DNA of 64,000 nt from the NCBI GenBank assembly GCA_938014885.1, contig CALLQI010000018.1, positions 620,001 to 684,000 of the forward strand, written 5' to 3'. The notes under the pieces are model-generated. The model made no database searches. It saw only the letters and a list, made by a program, of their open reading frames with translations, and was not told where the DNA came from. The DNA comes from an uncultured bacterium. Lineage in GTDB: Bacteria; Planctomycetota; UBA8742; UBA2392. Position 1 is the stretch's first letter, and each line of letters starts with the position of its first letter. Positions 43,950 to 56,422 of this stretch are shown one piece after another. Made by a program: the position numbers and the translations under genes.

Positions 43950-43957
<8 letters not shown>
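43376..43957 (-). CDS. actD: Alternative complex III subunit D (DUF3341)
   Basis: 193 residues with two transmembrane helices (about 62-85 and 105-128) after a cytoplasmic N-terminal domain. DUF3341 marks ActD. The first part EQLFMGVFTDEDHVLEATKA is typical. It overlaps actC by 8 bases and actE by 4, so the three are translated together. Its role in ACIII is structural. Confidence 0.9.
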
Positions 43958-45365
<1,408 letters not shown>

Positions 45366-45408
45366 GTTTGCGTGTTCCTGCCTGCCTGCTCAGTCTATGC
45401 CTGCCTGC

Positions 45409-48423
<3,015 letters not shown>

Positions 48424-48476
48424 TGCCTGTGCTGCCTGTTCTTGACGCAAGTCTTTTCAACAAGTCCGTCTGTCTG

Positions 48477-49091
48477 CTAGCGATGGCACGCGTCGCACGC
48501 GTTAACCGGCGCGAAGCGTTCGATGCCCGCCTTCTCGTACTTTTCATTCCAGTCACGGTGGCAGTTCACGCACCAGCCCATCGACAGGTTTTCAGCCTGG
48601 CGCGCCACACCCGCATTCTCCATCGGGCCGTGGCAGGTCTGGCACGAGAAGCCGTCGTGAACCTTGCCTTCTTCATCAATGAACTTTGCGATGCGCACGT
48701 GCGTCTGGTGGTTGAAGTAGACGAAGTCGGCCACGTTGTGCACGCGCTTCCATTCGACGCTTTCGCCCTTCAGGTAGGCGTTGCGAACCTTGGTGATGTT
48801 CTCTTGGGCCGTGGTGGTCTTGCCCAGCACCTTTTCGTGGCAGTTCCAGCAGGTGCTGACGTTGGGGATGCCCGCGTGGCGGCTGTGATCGGCCGAGGTG
48901 TGGCAGTACTGGCAGTCCATGTTCAGCACGCCGGCGTGCCAGCGGTGGCTGAAGGGAATCGGCTGCTCAGGCTGATAGTAGGTGTGCAGGTTGGGAAGCT
49001 GGATGTCGTACACGTCACGGAAGCCCAGCAGCACGGGCATCGAGAACCCGAACGTAAGGAAGAAGAAGATCACCGCAAGCTTCGCGTTCAT
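48477..49091 (-). CDS. actA: Alternative complex III subunit A (pentaheme cytochrome c)
   Basis: 204 residues with an N-terminal signal anchor (about 5-25) and five CxxCH motifs: CQYCH, CWNCH, CQTCH, CVNCH and CDACH. That is the canonical heme number for ActA. It sits on the periplasmic side and links ActB to the electron-accepting cytochromes. The order actA, B, C, D, E, F is complete here. Confidence 0.95.
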   Translation of the reverse strand: MNAKLAVIFFFLTFGFSMPVLLGFRDVYDIQLPNLHTYYQPEQPIPFSHRWHAGVLNMDCQYCHTSADHSRHAGIPNVSTCWNCHEKVLGKTTTAQENITKVRNAYLKGESVEWKRVHNVADFVYFNHQTHVRIAKFIDEEGKVHDGFSCQTCHGPMENAGVARQAENLSMGWCVNCHRDWNEKYEKAGIERFAPVNACDACHR

Positions 49092-49132
49092 TTACCGTCT
49101 TTCCAGCTACCGTCTTTCCCGCTGCTCAGGTC

Positions 49133-49921
49133 TTAGTGCGACTTCTTTTCTTTCGAGATGCCGTACATCAGGGCCGCAGCTTCACCGGCATCCACTTTTG
49201 CTTCCTTGCCAAGAATGCCGCTCCAGTCCCAGGTGCTCGGGCGCGGGATCAGCAACTCCGTAATCACCTTGCTGTGCAGCAGTGTCGAGAATGTCAGCAG
49301 GCCCAGCACGTAGTGCAGCTTGGCCATCACCGGCATGTCGAACATCGGTGAATCGCTGCCGGCGCGGAACATCCACGAATCCACAAAGTGTTGCCATGCC
49401 ACGGCGGGCGTCCAAAGGCTGGCCCAGCGCACGGTGGCCCAGGCGAAGATGCCCACGCCCAGCGCCCCCAGCAGTTGCGAAATCACGCCGATGTCGATGA
49501 TGCTGAACTTCTTCCACAGCTTGCGGTTCAGGCCGTGACGCACGATCACGTTCAGCACACCCAACGTGCTCAGGAAGGCAAACGTCAGCACCAGCACCTC
49601 AAGCCCCGCGCGCACCGTTGCGGTCGAGCCCAGCACGCGCGTCAACTGCGGCACGCTGACCATCACCAGGTGCAGCACGATCAGGCCCCATAGGCCGACG
49701 CTCAGCGGCACGGCACGCAGGTCGACCTGCTCTTGCTTCGTCAGGAACGAGCCGCGGACACTGTCCACCTTCACCTGCAGCAGCGCGCGCGGCACACCCA
49801 TCAACAGGGCCAGTACGGCCACGTAGGGGACCACCGTCACGGCGATGTCCAGGATCGGCGTTGCCAGGTTGGCAACGTCGTCCAGGGTCTTCTGCGGCAG
49901 ATAGCGCCATTCAGTCGGCAT
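49133..49921 (-). CDS. NarI-like diheme cytochrome b membrane protein at the head of the ACIII operon
   Basis: 262 residues with about five transmembrane helices. IVLHLVMVSVPQLTRVLG near residue 90 and AKLHYVLGLLTFSTLLHSKV near 210 carry histidines spaced as in the nitrate-reductase gamma/NarI cytochrome b family, so it may bind two b hemes and exchange electrons with quinone. There is no nitrate reductase in the window. It lies 41 bases before actA and after a cytochrome c gene, so it probably serves the quinol:cytochrome c system. Confidence 0.75.
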   Translation of the reverse strand: MPTEWRYLPQKTLDDVANLATPILDIAVTVVPYVAVLALLMGVPRALLQVKVDSVRGSFLTKQEQVDLRAVPLSVGLWGLIVLHLVMVSVPQLTRVLGSTATVRAGLEVLVLTFAFLSTLGVLNVIVRHGLNRKLWKKFSIIDIGVISQLLGALGVGIFAWATVRWASLWTPAVAWQHFVDSWMFRAGSDSPMFDMPVMAKLHYVLGLLTFSTLLHSKVITELLIPRPSTWDWSGILGKEAKVDAGEAAALMYGISKEKKSH

Positions 49922-49934
49922 GTCTTGTCCAGTG

Positions 49935-49995
49935 TGTTCGGTGCTCGGTGCTCGGTGCTTGGTGCTCAGTGCTCGGTGCTTAGTGCTCGGTGCTC
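49935..49995. repeat. GTGCTCGGT tandem repeat between two operon genes
   Basis: About seven degenerate 9-base units (GTGCTCGGT, GTGCTTGGT, GTGCTCAGT) fill most of the gap between the diheme cytochrome c stop and the NarI-like start inside the ACIII operon. The same units in complement (GAGCACTGAGCACCG type) occur at 31516 and 63100. Confidence 0.75.
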
Positions 49996-51118
49996 AGGTT
50001 GTGGCTGGCGGTGTGTCTGGTTTTGGTTCCGGGCTTGTTGCTTCGGGCTTGGCTTCGGCCTTTGCTTCCGGCTTGCTGCCGTAGCCGTGGGCTTCGCCGT
50101 GGTCGTGGTCGTGATGTTCTTCTTCGTACGGGCCGTCCACGTATTCGTGGTCTTCCTCGACGAACAGGTTGTTCACCAGCCCCGGCTCAATCAGGAAGAT
50201 GATCAGCGCCGCCAGAATCAGCCCGAAGATCGGCAGGAAGTTGCTTTGGTGCTCCGTACCCACTTGCCGCGTCTGGTCCTCAAAGAATGTCATCACGGCC
50301 TTCAACTCAGCTTCATTCAGCGGACCGCCGCCTTCCACATCGGTGTAGAACGAGTGGCCGCGCGGGCGCTTGTCGTTGGCAGGGTCGCTCAGAAGCCAGC
50401 TCAGGCCGTCCGAGTAATTGCTCTTCTTGTCCTTGCCGGCCTTGCGGCCGAGCACATAGGTGTGCGCGATGTTGCCCGCGACGTTTGCGCCGCGCACATC
50501 TTCCTGCGGGCCCGCGGTGTGGCAGGTGATGCAGGCCGGGCCGCCGTACTGGAAGCCGGTTGCGCCGGTCACGAGGTCCATGCCGTACTGCACTTCTTTG
50601 CGGAATTCGCGTTCGTTGAAGTCGCTGGCCTTGAAGCGCAGGATGTAGTCGAGGATGTCCAGGATCTCGCGGTCCGTGACCGTCGGCGGCAGGCCGCCCA
50701 AAACAGTCATCTGCGGGCCGGGGCCGGCCACTTCGTCCTGCATCTTCTTGAAGTAGGGGTCCTTCACGTTCTGCACGTCGCGCACGTACTCAAGCAGGCG
50801 CTGCTGCACGGCCTTGCCTTCGTGAGGCGTACCGGCGACGCGGTCGTACAACCCGGCAAAGCCCGGGCCGACAGTCAGTTCCGTGCTGAGGGTGTGGCAC
50901 GCCTTGCAGGAAGTCTCGTAGCCCTTTTGGCCGGGGTGAGGCTGGCCGGCAGTCCAGCCCGGGGGCGCGAACTCTCCGGCGTTTTTGACGCCGTCGGGCA
51001 GGTCAGCTTCCGGCAGGGGTTCAATCTGCTGCGCGCTGGTGACGCCAAAGCCGATGCCCGCAAACACCAAAGCGGCGAACGCAAACCCGATAACCAATCT
51101 TGCCGACCTGACGCGCAC
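49994..51118 (-). CDS. Membrane-anchored diheme cytochrome c, first gene of the ACIII operon
   Basis: 374 residues from the GTG at 51118, with GGAGG 6 bases upstream; an in-frame ATG at 51205 is less likely. Hydrophobic start about 7-29; two heme-binding sites, CKACH (71-75) and CITCH (196-200); a C-terminal transmembrane helix near 300-320 (FLPIFGLILAALIIFLIEPG) and a His/Asp/Glu tail (EEHHDHDHGEAHGYG) followed by Pro/Lys/Ala residues. It may shuttle electrons between ACIII and an oxidase or work with the NarI-like protein. A promoter candidate lies at 51365-51392. Confidence 0.83.
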   Translation of the reverse strand: MRVRSARLVIGFAFAALVFAGIGFGVTSAQQIEPLPEADLPDGVKNAGEFAPPGWTAGQPHPGQKGYETSCKACHTLSTELTVGPGFAGLYDRVAGTPHEGKAVQQRLLEYVRDVQNVKDPYFKKMQDEVAGPGPQMTVLGGLPPTVTDREILDILDYILRFKASDFNEREFRKEVQYGMDLVTGATGFQYGGPACITCHTAGPQEDVRGANVAGNIAHTYVLGRKAGKDKKSNYSDGLSWLLSDPANDKRPRGHSFYTDVEGGGPLNEAELKAVMTFFEDQTRQVGTEHQSNFLPIFGLILAALIIFLIEPGLVNNLFVEEDHEYVDGPYEEEHHDHDHGEAHGYGSKPEAKAEAKPEATSPEPKPDTPPATT

Positions 51119-51364
51119 TGCCTGCCTCCGGTGTACTGCCACTGGGCTGCATGTCGTGAAATGCTGCCGCAAACTCAAACCACTGCCAAAGCGCCGCAAG
51201 CTCAATTGCCACGACCCTTGACGCGAACTTCACCATGCGGGAATGCTCGCTCCCGCGCGGCGACTGTTGTGCGTTTTCGGTTGTGAAGCCGCTTGGTTTC
51301 GGGCGCGAGACGCTTCTGGATCGCCCTGACCTTGCTCTTGCGGTGCTGCTGTATACACACCGGG

Positions 51365-51392
51365 ATAATGCTAGGAAACCCCTCAGTTTCAA
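51365..51392 (-). promoter_or_regulatory. Promoter candidate for the ACIII operon
   Basis: Minus-strand TTGAAA (51392-51387) and CATTAT (51370-51365) with a 16-base spacer, 250 bases before the first start codon. Five of six and four of six matches to sigma-70 elements. The stretch 51206-51833 has no gene; it also holds a hairpin near 51425-51462 and the element at 51649-51785. Confidence 0.35.
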
Positions 51393-51424
51393 GGGGCAAC
51401 CGCCGGCAGCCCGAAAAAGCACGG

Positions 51425-51462
51425 CAGCCCGGAAACGCCTATTTTCAGGCCTTCCCGGGCTG
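51425..51462 (-). terminator. Hairpin upstream of the ACIII operon, terminator-like
   Basis: CAGCCCGGAA pairs with TTCCCGGGCTG with a bulge and an inner GCCT/AGGC stem. On the minus strand a TTTTTC run follows about 8 bases later. It may end read-through from the esterase gene or control the long ACIII leader. Confidence 0.45.
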
Positions 51463-51648
51463 AGTGACTGTTGGAACACCACCGGCTTATAGACCGACGG
51501 AGTCCACTATCCGGCCGCAAGATCAAGCGCAAGTGAAGAGTAGACACACGGCAACGGCACTTGCCCACATAGTGCTGGTGCTGCAACTGCGTGACGACAG
51601 GACGCAAAGGCTCGCCACGAGCTGCCTGCAACTCGCGCGCAGTTGGCG

Positions 51649-51785
51649 GACTGCCTGCAACTGCGTTCCCGCACAAAGACACTAAGCCACCAAGCAAGGC
51701 ATCGGCTGCGGTGGCAAGAGGCGTTCTCCGTGTGATGCAGTTCTTGGTGACTGGATGTCTTCGTGTGGAAACCGCAGTAGCAACG
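51649..51785. repeat. Palindromic intergenic element (CACAAAGACAC type)
   Basis: Left arm near 51649-51700 contains CTGCAACTGCGTTCCCGCAC followed by AAAGACACTAAGCCACCAAG; the right arm near 51735-51785 contains the complement (TTCTTGGTGACTGGATGTCT, then TCGTGTGGAAACCGCAGTAG). Same family as 54968-55097 and, more distantly, 40829-41198. Confidence 0.7.
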
Positions 51786-51788
51786 GTT

Positions 51789-51813
51789 TGCGGCCGGCCA
51801 TTGGCCGGCCGCA
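51789..51813 (-). terminator. Perfect hairpin after the esterase gene
   Basis: TGCGGCCGGCC and GGCCGGCCGCA pair (11 bp) around the 3-base loop ATT, 21 bases after the esterase stop on the minus strand. No U-run is visible, so termination strength is uncertain. Confidence 0.6.
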
Positions 51814-51833
51814 TCGTATTCGCTGAGTGCCGA

Positions 51834-52724
51834 CTATTTGCCGCCGCCGGTGCGTTGCAGGCTGTCGGCCTGTTTGTTGATCCACTGGTACAGGCGCGGG
51901 TCGGCCAGAGTGCTGTGTGCGACGCCTTGTTGCACCAGGTATTCGTGCTCAATGCCCGCACGATTCAGTTCATCGTGCAGCAGCTCGTTCTGCGGGTACA
52001 AGCCCATCTGGTCTTCAGTGCCCGTGGTGAGGAACAGCCGGAAATCCGGGCGCTGCTCGAGGTGGCGCACTTGCTCAAAGGGGCTGTACGAATCAAAACT
52101 CTCGCGTGATTCAAACTTGCCCGCGATGCCCTTCTGCCAGCGGTTCACGAAGAAGCTGCTGCCATACCGCTGTTCAAAGCGCTCGATCTCGGCCTGTTCG
52201 TCAAACGGCGATACGTCGTAGGCAAACGGGCTGGCCACGGCCACCGCGTCAAACACGCCGGGGTTGCGCAGCCCCAGCATCAGCACACTCAGCCCACCCA
52301 TGCTGTGGCCGAACCCGAGCGTCACATCATTCACGCGGTAATCGGCGCGCACCTTGGGCAGCACCTGGTCGAACAGCGCGCGTTCGGCCTCACCGGTGAT
52401 CACGTCGAAGCGGCCGACGCTGGGTGCCAGCACAATGAAGGGTCCGAACTCTTCGTTCATCATCACGGGTGTGAGGCGCTCAGCCAGTCCCCCCTTTTGC
52501 CCCCAGGTGCGCTGGTCGCCGCCGCCGCCGTGGAAGTACACGAGCAGCGGGAACTCGCGGTTGGGCTGGGCCTCATATTGAGGCGGCAGGTACACGCGAT
52601 ATTGCAGGCGCTGCTCGCCGGCTTGTACCGCGCGATACTCGCTTTGGACGTTGTCAGAAAGGCGGATGGTGCAGCCCCCAAGGGCCAGGGCTGAGGCTGC
52701 AAGGACAAGAGCGATCGTTTTCAT
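51834..52724 (-). CDS. Putative esterase lipoprotein (alpha/beta hydrolase)
   Basis: 296 residues. A lipoprotein signal ends in LALGGC near residue 18. The mature part is an esterase D/PHB-depolymerase-like alpha/beta hydrolase: YFHGGGGDQRTWG (oxyanion region), the nucleophile in LGFGHSMGGLSVLML (G-H-S-M-G), and a late HSTL histidine candidate. It probably cleaves a small ester at the cell envelope. Its gene starts 161 bases from, and opposite to, the XRE-cupin regulator gene, which may control it. Confidence 0.82.
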   Translation of the reverse strand: MKTIALVLAASALALGGCTIRLSDNVQSEYRAVQAGEQRLQYRVYLPPQYEAQPNREFPLLVYFHGGGGDQRTWGQKGGLAERLTPVMMNEEFGPFIVLAPSVGRFDVITGEAERALFDQVLPKVRADYRVNDVTLGFGHSMGGLSVLMLGLRNPGVFDAVAVASPFAYDVSPFDEQAEIERFEQRYGSSFFVNRWQKGIAGKFESRESFDSYSPFEQVRHLEQRPDFRLFLTTGTEDQMGLYPQNELLHDELNRAGIEHEYLVQQGVAHSTLADPRLYQWINKQADSLQRTGGGK

Positions 52725-52885
52725 GGAAGTTCTCCGGGTTTCACTTGTTGTATGCGACCAGAACGACGGCCCTTGTTTTCCTATTCCTCAAACATATTGT
52801 CGTGGCACGAAAAGTTTTCCCGGGACTCAACCGGGTGTTATCGTCGTTCAAGCGGCGGGGCGCTTTGATAGTGAAAGGCAGTTCC

Positions 52886-53470
52886 ATGCTGACCGAGACC
52901 CTCGAGAAAGAGCTCGGGGCTTACCACATTGGTGAAAAGGTCCGTGACCTGCGCCTGCAGCGCGGCCTGCGACTGGTGGAACTGGGCGAACACACCGGGT
53001 TGTCAGCGGCGATGCTGTCCAAAATCGAGCGCGGCAAGCTGGTGCCCACGCTGCCTACGCTGATGCGCATCGCGCTGGTGTTCAGTGTCGGGCTGGACTA
53101 CTTCTTCAGCGAGCAAAAGCGCCGCCATGCCTTTGCCATCGTACGTAAGGAAGACCGCATCGCGCTGCCCGCCGGCCTGAACCAGAAGGCCATTCCTTAC
53201 ACTTTTGAGAGCCTGGATTACGAAGCGCTGGAGCCGCGCATTAACGCCTTCCTCGCGCACTTCCAGCCCATCGCGGGCGACCCGCCACAGCACGTGCACG
53301 CGGGCATTGAGTTCATCTACATCACCACCGGCAACATGCAGCTGATCTGGGGCGGCGACACCTATGACCTGCACGCCGGCGACAGTGTGTACTTCGACAG
53401 CAGCATCGAGCACGGCTATCGCCGCGTAGGCAGCGAGCCCTGCACCGGAGTCGTCGTCACACAGCGGTAG
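52886..53470 (+). CDS. XRE-family regulator with C-terminal cupin domain
   Basis: 194 residues from the ATG at 52886; upstream in-frame codons back to 52745 look intergenic. HTH of XRE/Cro type (about 13-67: IGEKVRDLRLQRGLRLVELG then GLSAAMLSKIERGKLVPTL) plus a cupin 2 barrel (about 110-190: IEFIYITTGNMQLIWGGDTY then DLHAGDSVYFDSSIEHGYR). Such proteins sense a small molecule with the cupin and repress or activate nearby genes. It is divergent from the esterase lipoprotein; the ligand is unknown. Confidence 0.87.
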   Translation: MLTETLEKELGAYHIGEKVRDLRLQRGLRLVELGEHTGLSAAMLSKIERGKLVPTLPTLMRIALVFSVGLDYFFSEQKRRHAFAIVRKEDRIALPAGLNQKAIPYTFESLDYEALEPRINAFLAHFQPIAGDPPQHVHAGIEFIYITTGNMQLIWGGDTYDLHAGDSVYFDSSIEHGYRRVGSEPCTGVVVTQR

Positions 53471-53472
53471 CG

Positions 53473-53632
53473 TGGAGGTTGGAAGCTGGGGGCTTAGGGC
53501 TTGGGGCTCGGGGCTCGGGTTTGCCGTCGGGAGTCGCAGACAATTGCGCGCAGCGCTCCCGCCTCCAAACTCCAGCCTCGAAACTCCAACCCCGAATCCC
53601 GAATCTCCAACATCCAACCTCCAATCTCCAAC
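53473..53632. repeat. G-rich/C-rich palindromic intergenic element
   Basis: Left arm: a run of TTGGAAGCTGGGGGCTTAGG and GGCTCGGGG type units; centre about 53525-53560; right arm: CTCCAAACTCCAGCCTCGAA and CCAACCTCCAATCTCCAACC units. It runs up to the folK stop and would fold back on itself. The same style of element is at 58067, 60296 and 31463. Confidence 0.7.
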
Positions 53633-54100
53633 CTATTCCGCCAACGCTGCCAGCGCATCCGCCCACGGTTGCCCCGTGCGTGGGTCGCGCGCCCGCGGGT
53701 CAATCTGCAGCAGCGGCCACAGCACGAAGCGCCGCAGGTGCATTCGCGGGTGCGGCACGCTCAGCCCCGGCAGCTCGATCACCTGCTCGCCGTACAGCAC
53801 CAGGTCCAGGTCCAGCGTGCGCGGCGCGTCGGCCTGGCCCCTGACACGTCCGAACTGCTGCTCTATCGACAGCAGGTGTTGCAGCAATTCCGGCGCGGGC
53901 AATTCGGTCTGCACGGCGCACACCGCGTTCAGGAACGGCGGCGAATCGGCGGGGCCACCCACGGCCGCGTTCTCCATAAAGGAAGAAACTCGTCCAAGTG
54001 TCGTTTGCGGCAGCGCGGCGATGGCCGCGAGCGCGCCGTGAAGCGCGGCCTCACGGTCGCCAAGGTTGGCCCCCAGCGCGATGTAAGCGGTGACCGGCAT
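53633..54100 (-). CDS. folK: 6-hydroxymethyl-7,8-dihydropterin pyrophosphokinase (HPPK)
   Basis: 155 residues, normal HPPK length. Transfers pyrophosphate from ATP to the pterin in folate synthesis. Seen: ALGANLGDREAALHGAL near the start, the ATP/Mg motif PRTLDLDLVLYG, and VPHPRMHLRRFVLWPL at the substrate end. It is divergent from xthA; no other folate gene is near. Confidence 0.93.
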   Translation of the reverse strand: MPVTAYIALGANLGDREAALHGALAAIAALPQTTLGRVSSFMENAAVGGPADSPPFLNAVCAVQTELPAPELLQHLLSIEQQFGRVRGQADAPRTLDLDLVLYGEQVIELPGLSVPHPRMHLRRFVLWPLLQIDPRARDPRTGQPWADALAALAE

Positions 54101-54176
54101 GGCCCGAGTCTGATGTGCCGTGCGCCAGTGTCCAGCCCAAGCTTGCGGTCGAGCGGCCGCGCCCTATACCCAAGCG

Positions 54177-54941
54177 ATGCGAATCGCGACCTGGAACGTC
54201 AACTCGCTGCGGGTGCGCCTGCAGCACCTGCTGGACTGGCTGAGGGCCGCGCAGCCCGACGTGGTCTGCCTGCAGGAACTGAAGCTGCCGACGGACGACT
54301 TCCCGTTTGACGCCTTGGGCGAAGCGGGCTACGAGGCCGCGGTACACGGCCAGCCGGGCTACAACGGCGTGGCGATCCTGAGCCGGCTTGAAATCGAAGA
54401 CGTGGTCGAAGGCTTCCCCGGCGAAGAAGGCCAAAGCCGCGTGATTGAGGCGCTGATTGAAGGTGTGCACGTGTTCAGCATCTACGCGCCCAACGGGCAG
54501 GACCCCAAGAGCGACAAGTTCGAATACAAGCAGCGCTTCTATGAACAACTGCGCGCGCACCTTGACCGTGTGGCCGACCCGGCCGAGCCCTACGTGCTGG
54601 GCGGCGACTTCAACATCGCGCCCGATGAACGCGACGTGTGGGACCTGAAGGCCTGCGCGGGTTACATCGGCTTTCACCCCGAAGAGCACAAATGGCTGCG
54701 CAAGCTGACCGAGTGGGGCCTGCACGACAGCCTGCGGCTGGTGACCCAGGAAGCCGGGCTGTTTTCGTGGTGGGACTATCGCGGCTTCGGCTACGGCAAG
54801 AACCGTGGCATGCGCATCGACCAGTTGTGGGTCAGCGACGCGCTGAAAGGCAAAGTCGCCAAGGCCTGGATCGACATCGACCCGCGAGGCTGGGACAAAC
54901 CCAGCGACCACACACCCGTACTGTGCGAGTTGAAGCTGTAG
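54177..54941 (+). CDS. xthA: Exodeoxyribonuclease III (AP endonuclease)
   Basis: 254 residues from the ATG at 54177; codons back to 54120 lie in the divergent gap. Mg-dependent base-excision repair nuclease of the EEP superfamily. Motifs: MRIATWNVNSLRVRLQHLL, CLQELKLP (metal Glu), YAPNGQDP, GGDFNIAPDERDVWD, MRIDQLWVSDAL and KPSDHTPV (catalytic Asp-His), all conserved. Length is typical. Confidence 0.95.
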   Translation: MRIATWNVNSLRVRLQHLLDWLRAAQPDVVCLQELKLPTDDFPFDALGEAGYEAAVHGQPGYNGVAILSRLEIEDVVEGFPGEEGQSRVIEALIEGVHVFSIYAPNGQDPKSDKFEYKQRFYEQLRAHLDRVADPAEPYVLGGDFNIAPDERDVWDLKACAGYIGFHPEEHKWLRKLTEWGLHDSLRLVTQEAGLFSWWDYRGFGYGKNRGMRIDQLWVSDALKGKVAKAWIDIDPRGWDKPSDHTPVLCELKL

Positions 54942-54967
54942 GCCTCCGCAAACGACCAACGCGAAGA

Positions 54968-55097
54968 ACGGCGACTGCGTTCCCACACAAAGACACCAAG
55001 GCACAAAGAGGTGCAGGGCAGCAGCGGCTGAGTGCCCTCGTAGCGTAATGCCGTTCTTGGTGACTTCGTGCCTTAGTGTGGAACCCGCAGTTGCCGT
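54968..55097. repeat. Palindromic intergenic element, second CACAAAGACAC copy
   Basis: Left arm 54968-55009: GCGACTGCGTTCCCACACAA, then AGACACCAAGGCACAAAG. Right arm 55051-55097: CGTTCTTGGTGACTTCGTGC followed by CTTAGTGTGGAACCCGCAG, the imperfect complement. Centre about 40 bases. It fills the gap between xthA and the moeB-like gene. Confidence 0.75.
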
Positions 55098-55176
55098 GCG
55101 CCGGACGCCGCATTGCGGGCGGGGCTGTGCTGGCTAGGATTACGCCTCCACGGGCCGTGGACTTCGGGACATTACG

Positions 55177-56370
55177 ATGACGACTCAGACAGAAAGCCTT
55201 CTCAGCAAGGACGAGCTGCAGCGTTACGCGCGCCACCTGATTTTGCCGGAGTTCGGCAAGGCCGGGCAGGAAAAGCTCAAGCAATCCAGCGTGCTGTGTG
55301 TCGGCGCGGGCGGCCTTGGTTCGCCGCTGGCGCTGTACCTTGCCGCCGCCGGTGTTGGCCGGCTTGGCATTGTGGACTTTGATGTCGTGGACAAGAGCAA
55401 CCTGCAGCGCCAGATCATCCACGGCACGGCCACCGTGGGCGAGCGCAAGGTGGTCTCGGCGATGAACCGGATCAAGGACCTGAACCCGCACGTGAAGGTC
55501 GAGATCCATGAAACCGCGCTAAGCAGCGAAAACGCGCGGCAGATCATCCGCAACTATGACGTGGTCGCCGACGGCACCGACAACTTCCCCACCCGCTACC
55601 TCGTGAACGACGCCTGCGTGCTTGAGGGCAAGGTCAACAGTTACGCCAGCATCTTCCGCTTTGATGGCCAGGCCACGGTGTTCGGCATGAAGGACGGGCC
55701 GTGCTACCGCTGCCTGTACCCTGACCCGCCGCCGCCGGGCATGGTGCCAAGCTGCGCCGAGGGCGGCGTGCTGGGCGTGCTGCCCGGAATCATGGGTTGC
55801 ATCCAGGCGTTGGAAACAGTGAAGGTCCTGACCGGCATCGGTGAGCCGTTGAAGGGCCGGCTGCTGGTGTTTGACGCGCTGGGCATGCAGTTCCGCCAGC
55901 TCAAGATTCGCAAGGACCCGGCCTGCCCGATCTGCGGGCCGAACCGGAGTATTCACGAACTGATCGACTACCACCAGTTCTGTGGCGTGCCCAACGATGA
56001 CGAAGCTTCCAAGGCGCGCGAAGCACAGGCAAAGGCAAACGTGAAAAGCGATGAGATCACCCCGGCACAACTCAAGGCCCGCCTCGACAAAGGCGACAAG
56101 CCGTTTCTTGTGGATGTGCGCAACGCCAATGAGCTGGACATCTGCAAGCTGGATTACGACGCCTGGATCCCGCTGCCCGAATTCGGCCAGCGCTGGGAAG
56201 AACTGGCGGACAAGAAAAACCGCGAGCTCGTGATCTATTGCCGCAGCGGCGCGCGCAGCGGCCAGGTAACCCAGTTCCTGAAGCAGCAGGGATTCGCCGA
56301 CGTCAAGAACATGATCGGCGGCATGCTGCGCTGGAGCGACGAAGTAGACCCCAGCAGCGCCAAGTACTAG
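55177..56370 (+). CDS. moeZ: MoeB/ThiF-type adenylyltransferase with C-terminal rhodanese domain (MoeZ-like)
   Basis: 397 residues. E1-like domain (about 10-265): nucleotide site VGAGGLGSPLALYLAAAG (43-49 GAGGLGS), R-containing NLQRQIIHG, ADGTDNFPTRYLVND, the Cys loop VPSCAEGGVLGVLPG, and zinc cysteines in CYRCLYP and CPICG. Rhodanese domain (about 295-390) with the persulfide Cys355 in YCRSGARSG. It would adenylate and sulfurate ubiquitin-like sulfur carriers (MoaD, ThiS or CysO type). No partner gene is close. Confidence 0.92.
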   Translation: MTTQTESLLSKDELQRYARHLILPEFGKAGQEKLKQSSVLCVGAGGLGSPLALYLAAAGVGRLGIVDFDVVDKSNLQRQIIHGTATVGERKVVSAMNRIKDLNPHVKVEIHETALSSENARQIIRNYDVVADGTDNFPTRYLVNDACVLEGKVNSYASIFRFDGQATVFGMKDGPCYRCLYPDPPPPGMVPSCAEGGVLGVLPGIMGCIQALETVKVLTGIGEPLKGRLLVFDALGMQFRQLKIRKDPACPICGPNRSIHELIDYHQFCGVPNDDEASKAREAQAKANVKSDEITPAQLKARLDKGDKPFLVDVRNANELDICKLDYDAWIPLPEFGQRWEELADKKNRELVIYCRSGARSGQVTQFLKQQGFADVKNMIGGMLRWSDEVDPSSAKY

Positions 56371-56388
56371 CGCCAAACTAATCCGCAC

Positions 56389-56412
56389 CGGGGCGACGTT
56401 CGCGTCGCCCCG
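56389..56412. terminator. Convergent terminator with TTCG tetraloop
   Basis: CGGGGCGACG pairs with CGTCGCCCCG (10 bp) closed by the loop TTCG, a very stable tetraloop. It lies between the stops of moeZ (56370) and the DMT transporter (56423), serving both. Confidence 0.85.
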
Positions 56413-56422
56413 CTTCATTTCA

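Noticed and set aside
49935..49995. Possible CRISPR or iteron origin
   Set aside because: Units are only 9 bases, contiguous, and lie inside an operon; no repA or cas genes.
53501..54310. 269-residue frame over folK and xthA
   Set aside because: It overlaps a repeat element and two conserved genes in other frames, with low-complexity composition.
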